Origin: DASRDR01 sp035550795
GTDB lineage: Bacteria > Methylomirabilota > Methylomirabilia > Rokubacteriales > DASRDR01
NCBI GenBank assembly: GCA_035550795.1
Contig: DASZOL010000016.1
Coordinates: 38,445 to 102,444 of the forward strand
Direction: 5' to 3'
DNA: 64,000 nucleotides
Part shown: piece by piece, positions 25,354-34,061 of the stretch
How the letters are laid out: each line of letters opens with the position of its first letter
Numbering within the stretch: the first letter of the stretch is position 1
Translations under genes and position numbers: made by a program
The notes under the pieces: generated by a model
What the model saw: the letters and a program-made list of their open reading frames with translations, nothing else
Database searches by the model: none
Told to the model about the DNA's origin: nothing

Positions 25354-26085
25354 CTACTGGCTCCCGGCGAGCGCTGTCACCCGCTCGATCAACCCGTCCG
25401 CCTGCGGGTTCTTCACCTCGCCCTTGACGAGGATGTCCGCAGGGCTCACCGCCTTCCCGTAGTAGGCGTGATTGAGCGCCTTCCGGACCCCCGCGACCGA
25501 GCCGTCCACCGAGAAGCCGCCGTAGAGTCCCTTCGCCATCGAGTAGCTGACGAGATCGGCGCTCAAGCCGGCGGTGGCCGCGGCCGCGCCGGCTCCGACA
25601 TTGCCGGCCGTGACGCTGATGTCGGCTCCGAGCTTCACCTGGGAGCCGAGCAGCTTCGTCACGCCGCGCTCGGTCATCGCCAGGATGATCACCTTGGCCA
25701 CGTCGCCGCCCGCCTGCAGCCCGAAGCTCACCCCTCCGAGCGTGTAGAAGGCCGGGCCGCGCCACGGCGGGACCGTGCCGTCCCGCGCGACCAGCACGCC
25801 GGTGCCCCCGGACCCCCCGATGATGAACGCGCCGCGGATCATCTCGGGCAGGATGAGCATCCCGTGCGCCTTCTTGGCCAGCTCACGGAACCCTCCCATG
25901 TTCGGATCCCTCTGGAACTCCTCCACGGTGAGCTTGGCCTTGTCGACGAGCTGGCTGGCGTCCTGGGCGTCGTCCGCCCGCACCGGCGCGGTACCAGAGA
26001 GCAGCAACCCCACGGTCAGCGCCGAGGTCAACACGCGGCTTGCCCGGGTCGCCATGCGGTTTCCGTCCTCTTGTGCGCGTGTCAT
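25354..26085 (-). CDS. SYLF-domain (YSC84/DUF500) lipid-binding family protein, secreted
   Basis: 243 residues; GGGAGGAGAAG precedes ATG 26085, chosen over the internal ATG at 26055. Signal peptide VLTSALTVGLLLSGTAPVRA. SYLF core: AKKAHGMLILPEMIRGAFII then GGSGGTGVLVARDGTVPPWR, and the Gly/Ala-rich VTAGNVGAGAAAATAGLSAD. SYLF proteins bind phosphoinositides in eukaryotes; bacterial members are secreted proteins of unclear role. Confidence 0.88.
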   Translation of the reverse strand: MTRAQEDGNRMATRASRVLTSALTVGLLLSGTAPVRADDAQDASQLVDKAKLTVEEFQRDPNMGGFRELAKKAHGMLILPEMIRGAFIIGGSGGTGVLVARDGTVPPWRGPAFYTLGGVSFGLQAGGDVAKVIILAMTERGVTKLLGSQVKLGADISVTAGNVGAGAAAATAGLSADLVSYSMAKGLYGGFSVDGSVAGVRKALNHAYYGKAVSPADILVKGEVKNPQADGLIERVTALAGSQ

Positions 26086-26567
26086 CTTCTCCTCCTCCCG
26101 GCTATTTTCCCCGGAGCTCGGCGTCGCCCCGCCCCGTCAACCGATCGATGCTGGCCTCCGCCCGCCAGAGGTCCATCACCCGAGGCCAGGGATCCTCCTG
26201 GCGGGGCCTTCGGACTGAAACGATCGAGCTTCCGCGGCGCCTCGTCCACAGGCCAGGAGTACACCACCCGCCTCCCATGGTCCACCGCGGACTCCACCCT
26301 CCCGATTTCACCGCCGACGCTCCGCGCCGTCAGTCAGCATCGGGTCAGGCTGGACGAGGCCATCTAGCGCCAGTCGTCGGCGAGCGCGCCCCGGACGATC
26401 TCCGTCGTTGGGGTTCCGACCCCCCTTGCCCCTCCCCGCCGCGTGCGATATCGTCCCAGCCGGCCGGTCTCCGTGCGGACCTGCCCAGGAGGCGCGTGGG
26501 CGCTGGCGTGATGAGGACACAGTGTGTCTCGACGGCCCACATCCACATCAGGAGGAAGGGGGACATC
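26086..26567. other. Intergenic, divergent SYLF gene / TRAP operon
   Basis: A 482-bp gap between two divergent transcription units. Only short shadow frames are present and none has a ribosome-binding site or recognisable motif. It should hold both promoters, but I see no clear -35/-10 pair. An AGGAGGAAGG Shine-Dalgarno sequence for dctP is at its right end. Confidence 0.4.
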
Positions 26568-27554
26568 ATGAATCGAGCCGCCGCCCTGCTGGCGTCCGTG
26601 CTGTTCGTGCTGGCGTCGGGGCCGGCCTCGGCCCAGCAGATCACGTTGAGGATGGGCCACGACCAGCCCGTCGGCAGCATGTACGACGAGGGTCACAACA
26701 TGTTCAAGAAGCTGGTCGAGGAGCGGAGCAACGGCCGCATCAAGGCGGCCGTGTTTCCCGCCGCGCAGCTCGGCTCCGAGGTCGCCATGGTCGAAGGCGT
26801 GCGCCTCGGCTCGATCGACGTCATCTGCGCGAATGCCCCCAACGCGGCGGCGTTCGTGCCGGAGCTGGGCCTCTTCAGCGTCGCTTACCTCTTCAAGGAC
26901 ATCCCCCACTTCGAGCGGGTGGTGAACGACCCGCGGTTCGCCAAGCGGATCGACGAGATCATCGCGAGCAAGAACCTCGGCATCAAGCGTCTCGGCTTTT
27001 ACGCCGCGGGCGTGCGCAACATCTACAGCCGCAAGGGCTCGGTCGCCAGCCCGGACGACCTCCGAGGAGTGAAGATCCGGGTGCAGAACAACCCGATCGA
27101 GGTCAAGGTCTGGAAGGCCTTCGGCGCGATCCCCACGCCGATGAACTTCGGCGAGGTGTATCAGGCGCTGCAGTCAGGCGTGCTCGATGCCGCCGAGAAC
27201 GGCCTCGCGGTGATCGAGTCGAACAAGCACAACGAGGCGGCGAAGTACATCTCCCAGACCGAGCATCAGCGCAACCTCTCGGCCCTGTACATCAACGAGA
27301 AGAAGCTGGCGAGCCTGCCCCCGGACCTGCAGAAGATCGTGGTGGACGCGGCGGGCGAAGCCTCCGCCCACGAGCGCAAGAAGGACGCGGAGCTCGTCGC
27401 CGCCGCCGCCGGGCGCCTGGCGTCCAAGGGCGCCATCCTCACGACCCCGGACAAGGCGAAGTTCATCGCGCTGATTGCGCCGATCCAGGACGAGGTGGCG
27501 AGCGAGCTGAAGGCGGCCGACCTCCTGCAGATCGTGCGCAACCACGCGAAGTAG
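26568..27554 (+). CDS. dctP: TRAP transporter solute-binding protein (DctP family)
   Basis: 328 residues; ATG 26568 follows AGGAGGAAGG. Signal peptide ALLASVLFVLASGPASAQQ. DctP features: LRMGHDQPVGSMYDEGHNMF, FPAAQLGSEVAMVEGVRLGS, and the conserved helix/carboxylate-binding Arg region DDLRGVKIRVQNNPIEVKVW, then GEVYQALQSGVLDAAENGL. Captures an organic acid, probably a carboxylate, for the membrane subunits that follow 12 bp downstream. Confidence 0.93.
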   Translation: MNRAAALLASVLFVLASGPASAQQITLRMGHDQPVGSMYDEGHNMFKKLVEERSNGRIKAAVFPAAQLGSEVAMVEGVRLGSIDVICANAPNAAAFVPELGLFSVAYLFKDIPHFERVVNDPRFAKRIDEIIASKNLGIKRLGFYAAGVRNIYSRKGSVASPDDLRGVKIRVQNNPIEVKVWKAFGAIPTPMNFGEVYQALQSGVLDAAENGLAVIESNKHNEAAKYISQTEHQRNLSALYINEKKLASLPPDLQKIVVDAAGEASAHERKKDAELVAAAAGRLASKGAILTTPDKAKFIALIAPIQDEVASELKAADLLQIVRNHAK

Positions 27555-27566
27555 CCCGGCCCGCGC

Positions 27567-28088
27567 GTGGAGAGGCTCTTCGGCCGGCTCGAGCCCTGGC
27601 TCGGGCCGGTCCTTGCCGCGCTCCTGGCGTTCATCACCGTCGGGGTCTTCATCCAGGTCGTCCTGCGGTACGTCTTCGCGCTGTCGTTCCTGTGGGGCGA
27701 GGAGCTCTCCCTCTTCGCCTTCATCTGGTGCGTCTTCCTGGGCACGGCCGTCTGCTCGTGGCGCCACACCCACTTCAGCTTCGACATGCTCTCCGGGGCC
27801 ATGCCCGCCCGCGCCGAGGGGGTGCAGCGGCTCGTCGTCGATCTGTGCATCCTCACGGTCACCGTGGTGATGGTGGTCACGGGCTGGCAGTTCTCCAACC
27901 TGAGCGTGGCGCGCCTCTCGCCCGCGCTCGGCATCACGCTGTTCGTCCCGACCATCGTCATCCCGGTCAGCGGCGTGCTGATGACGCTCGTCTGCCTGAT
28001 CGACATCGTGCGCGACTGCCGTCAGATCGCGACGGGCGAGCGCTCCGCGGGCACAGCGGACGCGCCGCCCATCGACTTCACGGCCTGA
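27567..28088 (+). CDS. dctQ: TRAP transporter small permease subunit (DctQ)
   Basis: 173 residues, GTG start at 27567, four membrane helices. ALLAFITVGVFIQVVLRYVF and the strongly conserved WGEELSLFAFIWCVFLGTAV segment identify DctQ. TGATG overlap with dctM indicates translational coupling. Confidence 0.92.
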   Translation: MERLFGRLEPWLGPVLAALLAFITVGVFIQVVLRYVFALSFLWGEELSLFAFIWCVFLGTAVCSWRHTHFSFDMLSGAMPARAEGVQRLVVDLCILTVTVVMVVTGWQFSNLSVARLSPALGITLFVPTIVIPVSGVLMTLVCLIDIVRDCRQIATGERSAGTADAPPIDFTA

Positions 28089-29383
28089 TGCATCCGCTCA
28101 CCCTGCTGCTCGTGTCGATGACGGTGTTCATGGTCATCGGCGTCCCGATCTCCTTCTCCCTCATCCTCTGCTCGCTGCTGGTCATCTGGGTGGCGGACCT
28201 GCCGCTCATGGTCGCGGTACAGCAGATGTTCACGGGCATCAACGCGTTCACGCTACTCGCGCTCCCGTTTTTCTTCCTCGCCGGCAACGTGATGACCGAG
28301 GGCGGCATCTCGGAGCGCCTGGTGCAGCTGGCCATGGCGCTGGTGGGGCACCTGCGCGGCGGCCTGGCGCACGTGAACGTCGTGGTCGGCATGTTCCTCT
28401 CGGGAATCTCCGGGAGCAGCACCGCCGACGCCGCCGCGATCGGCTCGGTCTTCTGCCCGGCGATGAAGCGCCGGGGCTACGACGAGGTCTTCTCCGTGTC
28501 CCTGACCGCCTGCACCGCGACCATGGGCGCGGTCATTCCGCCGTCGATCTTAATGGTGGTCTACGGCGCGACCGCCGGCGTCTCGATCGGCGCCCTGCTG
28601 ATCGGCGGCATCCTGCCCGGCGTCCTGATGGGCCTCGGCCTGATGCTGCAGTCGCACGTCTTCGCGGTGAAGTACGACTTTCCGCGCGAGCACCCGAGGT
28701 TTCTCGGCCTGGGAGCCATCTGGGAGGGCGTGAAGACCGCCGCCTGGCCGCTCGGCGTGCCCTTCATCATCGTCATCGGCATGGTCGGCGGCGTCTTCAC
28801 GCCCACCGAATCCGCCTCGATCGCCGCAGTGTACTCGCTGTTCGTGACGCTGGTGGTCTTCCGCAGCCTGAGGCTGTCCCACCTGCCCAAGCTCCTCGCG
28901 GAGACCACGATCCAGTTCTCCCAGGTGCTGTTCTGCCTCGGCGGAGCGTCGATCTTCGGCTGGCTGCTCGCGTTCTACCAGGTGCCGGAGATGGTGACCA
29001 ACTTCATCACGGCCTTCACGCAGGATCCCATCGTCATCATGATCCTGATCGTCGTCATCAACGTGGTGCTGGGGACGTTCATGGACGCCCTGCCGGCGAT
29101 CCTGATCTTCGTGCCCATCATCCACCCCCTCGCGGTCACGGTCGGGATCCACCCCGTGCACCTGGGCGTGATCGTGGTGATGACGCAGTCATTCGGCCTG
29201 CTCACGCCGCCGCTCGGCATGGTCGCGATGACCGCCTGCGCCGTGGGCGGCGTGCCGATGATGAGGATCCAGAAGCTGCTCCACATCATGATGATCCCGC
29301 TGCTCATCGTGATCGTGCTGTGCGCGCTCGCCCCCTGGACCGTGCTCCTGCTCCCGAAGCTCCTGGTCCCCAACTGGCTGTGA
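28088..29383 (+). CDS. dctM: TRAP transporter large permease subunit (DctM)
   Basis: 431 residues, about 12 helices. Starts MHPLTLLLVSMTVFMVIGVP; contains LLALPFFFLAGNVMTEGGIS, GSSTADAAAIGSVFCPAMKR and AVIPPSILMVVYGATAGVS, all DctM hallmarks, and the second-half GTFMDALPAILIFVPIIHPL. It is the Na+-dependent transport channel of the TRAP system. Last gene of dctPQM; a hairpin follows the stop. Confidence 0.95.
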   Translation: MHPLTLLLVSMTVFMVIGVPISFSLILCSLLVIWVADLPLMVAVQQMFTGINAFTLLALPFFFLAGNVMTEGGISERLVQLAMALVGHLRGGLAHVNVVVGMFLSGISGSSTADAAAIGSVFCPAMKRRGYDEVFSVSLTACTATMGAVIPPSILMVVYGATAGVSIGALLIGGILPGVLMGLGLMLQSHVFAVKYDFPREHPRFLGLGAIWEGVKTAAWPLGVPFIIVIGMVGGVFTPTESASIAAVYSLFVTLVVFRSLRLSHLPKLLAETTIQFSQVLFCLGGASIFGWLLAFYQVPEMVTNFITAFTQDPIVIMILIVVINVVLGTFMDALPAILIFVPIIHPLAVTVGIHPVHLGVIVVMTQSFGLLTPPLGMVAMTACAVGGVPMMRIQKLLHIMMIPLLIVIVLCALAPWTVLLLPKLLVPNWL

Positions 29384-29384
29384 G

Positions 29385-29437
29385 GCCCCGGCACGAGTCC
29401 GCCCGCGCCGGCGCCGGCCAGGAGCATCGTGCGGGGC
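29385..29437 (+). terminator. Candidate hairpin terminator after dctM
   Basis: GCCCCGGCACGA (29385-29396) pairs with TCGTGCGGGGC (29427-29437) with one bulged G and a 30-base loop. No T-tract follows, so it could be a transcript-stabilising hairpin or a weak terminator between convergent genes. Confidence 0.35.
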
Positions 29438-29546
29438 TGCGGCCAGGGGGACGAGCGCGACCTAGCTCGTCCCGCCATCGCGGCGAAGACCCGCCGCTGG
29501 CGCGACCCGCGCCGCGGCGGCGCCGGTCTCCGCCCGCCGGCGGCGA

Positions 29547-30857
29547 TCAGCGCCCCAGCCGGCGCTGAAGCGTGCGGATGCCGCGCATGCCGGCGCCGCG
29601 CAGGACCAGGCGGTCGAGCGCCCTCCACCGCTCCGATGTCACGCCGACCTTGGTCAGCGCGTGCGCCGTCGCGACCTCGAGCCGCCCCAGGCGGGACACG
29701 GCCCAGGCGCTCCGGCCCAGCATCAGCTCGATGGACCTCACGAGATCCTGGCGGCCCGATCGCTTCGCCTCCGCTAGGGTATCGAGCCAGGGAATCCGAC
29801 CGCCGCGGCCCGGCGGGCGGTGGAGCCGCTCGACGGCGGACAGGTCGAGGGCGTGCGGGAACGTCTCCGCCCGGGCCAGGGCGCCGCACAGATCCAGATC
29901 GACCATGGTCCGCATGCACTTGGAGCAGGCGCCGCAGTTGTAAGCGCCGCCCCGGTTCTCCCAGCACACCCTGAGGTACCGGAGCGCCAAGGGAGAGGAC
30001 GCGATGGCCCGCACCTTGTCGGGGCGAGAGGCCTCTGCGCCATCGTGCACGAACTCCACCGCCTCGGTCGACCACAGGGGGTCCAGCGCCGGGTGCGTTC
30101 CCATGGGCTTCATGTACAACCGGGGGAGCGCATCGGTGGCGGGGATGTACACCGTATGGAAGAGCTTGCCGAAGACGTGGCCGACGCTCGCCAGCGGCGC
30201 TCCGTTCGCGATCGCCGCCCAGTCGAGCCCCTGGAGGAAGACCCGGGCATTGGTCTGGACCGGGACGATTGACCGGCCGAGAGCGCGCGCCACCGCGGCC
30301 GCATTCCGCCGCGTGGCCGCGTAGAGCTCGGTCCGGTCCAGCGCGATGTCGAAGCCTTGCACCACCAGCAGGTGGTGGATGGCGCGGGAGTCCGTCACCG
30401 GGTAGCGGGCGACGTTGCGCAGCAGGGTATAGAAGGAATCCACGCCACAGGAGAAGAAGGCCCCGCTCACCGTCCCCACCCGTGGCCGCGCGGAGGTCTT
30501 CGCCGTGACGTCAACCGGGTGCAGCGGAACGGCCGAGCGGACGCTCCAGTCATGATAGAGCTCCATGATCCGCGGCGTCGCCTCGAGCAATGCGGGCGAG
30601 ACGCTGCCCTCGAAGGCCAGGGGCCGCCGCTGCCGCATCGCCACGACGAGGGCGACCGGCAGGAAAGGATCCGCGTCGGCGACCACGTACGGGCCGAGCT
30701 CGGCGGGAAAGCGAAGCCAGCAGGTGGCCGGGAGATCGGCGCTCGCGCCGTCGAGACGACAGGACAGGACGAGGTCGGGAGGCTCCTCGCGCAACTGGAC
30801 GTCGCGCACGACGAGGGGCTGGCCGGATCCCGCGCGGGAAGCGCCGGGTCGAGTCAT
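29547..30857 (-). CDS. QueC-like PP-loop ATPase-fold protein of unknown function
   Basis: 436 residues. A ~110-residue N-terminal beta-rich domain precedes a PP-loop nucleotide-binding motif GAFFSCGVDSFYTLL (SGGxDS with the second Gly replaced by Cys). A Zn-type Cys cluster YNCGACSKCMRTMV follows near residue 315, as in 7-cyano-7-deazaguanine synthase (QueC), and a helical C-terminal extension ends the protein. No other queuosine genes are nearby. Its neighbours are glycosyltransferases and a peptide-type receptor. Similar uncharacterised proteins occur in polysaccharide loci; a role in modifying a surface molecule is a guess. Confidence 0.6.
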   Translation of the reverse strand: MTRPGASRAGSGQPLVVRDVQLREEPPDLVLSCRLDGASADLPATCWLRFPAELGPYVVADADPFLPVALVVAMRQRRPLAFEGSVSPALLEATPRIMELYHDWSVRSAVPLHPVDVTAKTSARPRVGTVSGAFFSCGVDSFYTLLRNVARYPVTDSRAIHHLLVVQGFDIALDRTELYAATRRNAAAVARALGRSIVPVQTNARVFLQGLDWAAIANGAPLASVGHVFGKLFHTVYIPATDALPRLYMKPMGTHPALDPLWSTEAVEFVHDGAEASRPDKVRAIASSPLALRYLRVCWENRGGAYNCGACSKCMRTMVDLDLCGALARAETFPHALDLSAVERLHRPPGRGGRIPWLDTLAEAKRSGRQDLVRSIELMLGRSAWAVSRLGRLEVATAHALTKVGVTSERWRALDRLVLRGAGMRGIRTLQRRLGR

Positions 30858-30984
30858 GCCGGCGGTGAGTCCGGCTCCTCGGCCGGCGCCGGCCGGGCGG
30901 GACCCTTGGCGAGGCTCCGGCCGGCCACAGAGTGCGTCCGCTCCGGCCGGGTCATGTCCGTCCTTCCGACGGCACCTGGGGCGC

Positions 30985-32637
30985 CTACTTGCTCACCGTC
31001 CAGAAGTCGATCCCCCAGACGCTGTGGAAGGCCGCCCCGCGGATGGTCGAGCGGAAGGCGTAGGGAAAGGCGGGCTCGAAGAGCGGAACGTACGGCCCGA
31101 CCTGGGCGAGGCGCCGCTCGAACAGCTGGAAGAGCGCCAGTCGCTTCACCGGATCCACCTCGGTCTCGGCCTCCTGCGCCCGGTCGCTCAGCTCCCTGGC
31201 TTCCGGGCTCGAATCGGCAAGCCAGGCGAGGCGCCGCCCGACCGTCCGGCCGGGCGCGAAGACCAGGTAGTTCTGACTGTCCGGATAGTCCGGAGGCCAG
31301 GCCGAGAGCCCGAACTGGGCCTTGCCGTCGCGGTACAGCTGGGTGGCGACGTTGTTAGGCAAGCCGTTCAGCCTGACGGCGATTCCCACCGTCGCGAGAT
31401 CCGACTGGACCTTCTGGGCAATCAGACTTCGCGACACCCCCCAGATGGGGCGATCCGTCGAGTAGTTGATGGCTCCGGTCACCGGGCCGAGGTTCGCCTC
31501 CTGGAGCAGCTGCCTTGCCTTCTCGCGATCGGTCTTGGCGGCTTCCCGAGGATCGAGCGACCCTGGGTAGATCGTCGGGATGATGCCGGCCAGCCGCACC
31601 GCGCCAGGGCCGGCGATCGCGAGGATCCCCTCGTAGTCCAGGGCGTACCGAACGGCCTGCTGGACCTTGCGATTCGAGAAGGGTCCGCCGACTGCGGGGT
31701 TGGCGCTCATCCACAGATAAGCCGGCACTCCGGACCGGCTCGTCCGCGCCACGACTCCCGGCGCATTCCTCAGCGTCCGGATCTGATCCTGGTCCAGCCC
31801 GACCGTGATGTCCAGGTCACCCCGCTCGATCAGCAGCCGGTGCGTGGCTGGCTCTCCGATGTTGCGGATCACAATGCGATCCAGGGGCGGCGCCCCGCGC
31901 CAGTGGCCGGGGTTTGCGAGCAAGACGACCTCCCGGTCGGGAACGTACGCCGCGAGCCGGTAGGCGCCGGTCCCGGCCGACTGGGTGATCAGGAAGCGCT
32001 CCGCCCTGTCCTTCTCCTTCGCGTCGCGGCTCGCGTCGCCACCCTCCCGCGCAACGACGCTGCTGTCGAGCACTCCCAAGCTGGGGTTCGTGAGGACCGG
32101 CAAGAGCGCCGGGTTCGGCGTCTTGAGCCTCAAGACGACGGTGTGAGGATCGGGTGCCTGCACCTCGTCGACGGAGTCGAGCAAGAAGGACGAGCTGCCC
32201 TTGACGTACTTGATCCGCTCGAGCGACCACTTGACGTCCGCGGACGTGCACGGGTTGCCACTCGCGAACCGCACGTTCGGCCGCAGCTTGAACGTGTAGG
32301 TCTTGCCGTCGCCCGAGATCTTCCACTCGACCGCCAGGGAAGGCTTTGGAGTCGTAAGATCCTCGCCCTCGAACGTGACGAGCGAGTCGTACATTGCGTG
32401 CTCGATCATGTAGCTGGTCGCGTCGATCGTCCGGGCGGGGTCGAGGCTGGTGATGCCGAAGCTGGCGCCGACGACAAGAACCCGGTGCTGCGCCGCCGCG
32501 GCCGGTCTGGAGGACTGCGCCCACAGCCCGACGAGGACGGCCGTGAAGGCGAGCGCGGCGCGAAAGTGCCTGGCTGTCAACGGGGAACCCGCGGGCGTGC
32601 CTTCACCTCGACCACTGGTTGTCCAGGGAGTCTGCAC
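30985..32637 (-). CDS. Peptide-type ABC transporter substrate-binding protein (SBP family 5), orphan
   Basis: 550 residues from GTG 32637, decided by AGGAGG (32651-32646) eight bases upstream. Signal sequence RAALAFTAVLVGLWAQSSRP ending AAAAQ. SBP-5 features: SLAVEWKISGDGKTYTFKLR with FASGNPCTSADVKWSLERI, and VQQAVRYALDYEGILAIAGP. No permease or ATPase is adjacent, so it must feed a transporter encoded elsewhere or act in sensing. Confidence 0.88.
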   Translation of the reverse strand: MQTPWTTSGRGEGTPAGSPLTARHFRAALAFTAVLVGLWAQSSRPAAAAQHRVLVVGASFGITSLDPARTIDATSYMIEHAMYDSLVTFEGEDLTTPKPSLAVEWKISGDGKTYTFKLRPNVRFASGNPCTSADVKWSLERIKYVKGSSSFLLDSVDEVQAPDPHTVVLRLKTPNPALLPVLTNPSLGVLDSSVVAREGGDASRDAKEKDRAERFLITQSAGTGAYRLAAYVPDREVVLLANPGHWRGAPPLDRIVIRNIGEPATHRLLIERGDLDITVGLDQDQIRTLRNAPGVVARTSRSGVPAYLWMSANPAVGGPFSNRKVQQAVRYALDYEGILAIAGPGAVRLAGIIPTIYPGSLDPREAAKTDREKARQLLQEANLGPVTGAINYSTDRPIWGVSRSLIAQKVQSDLATVGIAVRLNGLPNNVATQLYRDGKAQFGLSAWPPDYPDSQNYLVFAPGRTVGRRLAWLADSSPEARELSDRAQEAETEVDPVKRLALFQLFERRLAQVGPYVPLFEPAFPYAFRSTIRGAAFHSVWGIDFWTVSK

Positions 32638-33038
32638 GGGGGTTGCCTCCTGCAGGATTCGTCCCCTCGGCGTGGACTGGCGGGCGTCCGCTGAAGCAGA
32701 GTCCACGGTCGCCGCCATGCGCGTCCGGAAACTGGTCGAACGGGTTGCGCTGTCATCGCAGCAACCGTGAATACCGACCAAGGCGGGCGGCCTCATCTCT
32801 ACGCCCTCCGTCCGCTCGGTCCGAGGATCGGCCCGGCTCGACCGGGCGAACAGGCTACCCGCCCGAATTCGTCGTTGTCAAGGATTTCGGCAGCGGATCT
32901 CGGCGGCGGGTGGACGCCGGCGGCGGCGGTCCGGAGGTGGCCGCCCCGGCGAGCAGTCGGCGGGTCCCTCGCTACGAGGAACGGCGCCCGGCCGCGGATC
33001 CGGAGTACAGTAGAGTCCCGGCCGTCCGGGAAGTCCCC
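32638..33038. other. Divergent intergenic region
   Basis: 400 bp between the receptor on the minus strand and the GT2 gene on the plus strand. No coding sequence with a ribosome-binding site is visible. A short T/A-richer stretch near 33004-33014 (GAGTACAGTAGAG) may belong to a promoter for GT2, but no convincing -35/-10 was found. Confidence 0.35.
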
Positions 33039-34061
33039 ATGCCAGAGCCGCTGGCCACCATCGTCGCTGTCCCGCGGGAGCGGTTCGGCCTCACCCGCCG
33101 CGCTCTCGAGGCCATCTACGCGAACACCGCCGGCGCCTTCGAGCTGGTCTACGTGGACGGTGGCTCCCCCGCCCGGATCCGCCGGTACATCGCCGCCGAG
33201 GCCCGCGCCCGCGGGTTCACGCTCGTGCGCACCGACCGCTACCTCACGCCGAACGAGGCCCGGAACCTCGGCCTGCGTCACGTGCGCACCCGCTACGTCG
33301 TGTTCATCGACAACGACGTCGTGCCGGCGCCCGGCTGGCTCGACCGGCTCGTCGTCTGCGCCGAGACCACGGGGGCCTGGATCGTGGGCCCGCTGTACTT
33401 CATCGGCGAGCCCGAGCGCGAGGTGATCCACATGGCAGCGGGCGACGCCCGCATCGAGGAGCGCCCAACCGGGCGGCGCTTCGTGGAGCGCCACCACTTC
33501 GCAGGCCAGCGAGCGGCGGAAGTGCGGCCGCTGCTCGAGCGGCAGCCGTGCGAGCAGGTGGAATTTCACTGCATGCTCGTGCGCGCGGAGGTCTTCGAGC
33601 GGCTGGGGCCCCTCGACGAGGGGCTCCGGAGTGTCGCGGAGCACAGCGACCTGTGCATGCTCGCCCGCCGCCACGGCGGCGACGTGTACTTCGAGCCCGA
33701 GGCCGCGGTGACCTACGTCACGACCGGGCGCTTCGGCCTCGCGGACTATGCCTACTTCTTCCGGCGCTGGAGCGAGGCGTGGACGGAGGCCTCAATCGAG
33801 CGCTTCCGCGAGAAGTGGGAGCTCCCCCCGGGCGAAGCCGCCGGCATGGAGGCCAGCGCGCGCTTTGCGCAGGAGCATCGCCGCATCCCCTTCAGGCTGA
33901 CGCTCCGCGCCCTCGAGCGCGTCTTCGGTCCGCGCTGGGGGCGATGGCTGGGTCGCGATGTCCTCCTTGGCCTCGAGCGGCGGGTCAACCGCTGGTGGGT
34001 CCCGCCACTCCCGCACGCCGGCCCGCCGGCGCCCCACGTCCCGGCGCGCGCCCGGCACTGA
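33039..34061 (+). CDS. Family-2 glycosyltransferase
   Basis: 340 residues from ATG 33039. GT-A start LATIVAVPRERFGLTRRALE, nucleotide-sugar side FTLVRTDRYLTPNEARNLGL, and the metal-binding DxD-type site YVVFIDNDVVPAPGWLDRLV. The acceptor-region Cys/His block EFHCMLVRAEVFERLGPLDE contains the usual GPLDE. It likely transfers a sugar to a surface polysaccharide. The HD-like gene follows directly (stop at 34059-34061, GTG at 34062). Part of it is antisense to the open extension of the fucosyltransferase frame. Confidence 0.88.
   Translation: MPEPLATIVAVPRERFGLTRRALEAIYANTAGAFELVYVDGGSPARIRRYIAAEARARGFTLVRTDRYLTPNEARNLGLRHVRTRYVVFIDNDVVPAPGWLDRLVVCAETTGAWIVGPLYFIGEPEREVIHMAAGDARIEERPTGRRFVERHHFAGQRAAEVRPLLERQPCEQVEFHCMLVRAEVFERLGPLDEGLRSVAEHSDLCMLARRHGGDVYFEPEAAVTYVTTGRFGLADYAYFFRRWSEAWTEASIERFREKWELPPGEAAGMEASARFAQEHRRIPFRLTLRALERVFGPRWGRWLGRDVLLGLERRVNRWWVPPLPHAGPPAPHVPARARH

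Noticed and set aside
24902..25462. Plus-strand frame (24695-25462) covering arsR
   Set aside because: Opposite to the arsR gene and its operator; composition random and no start signal.
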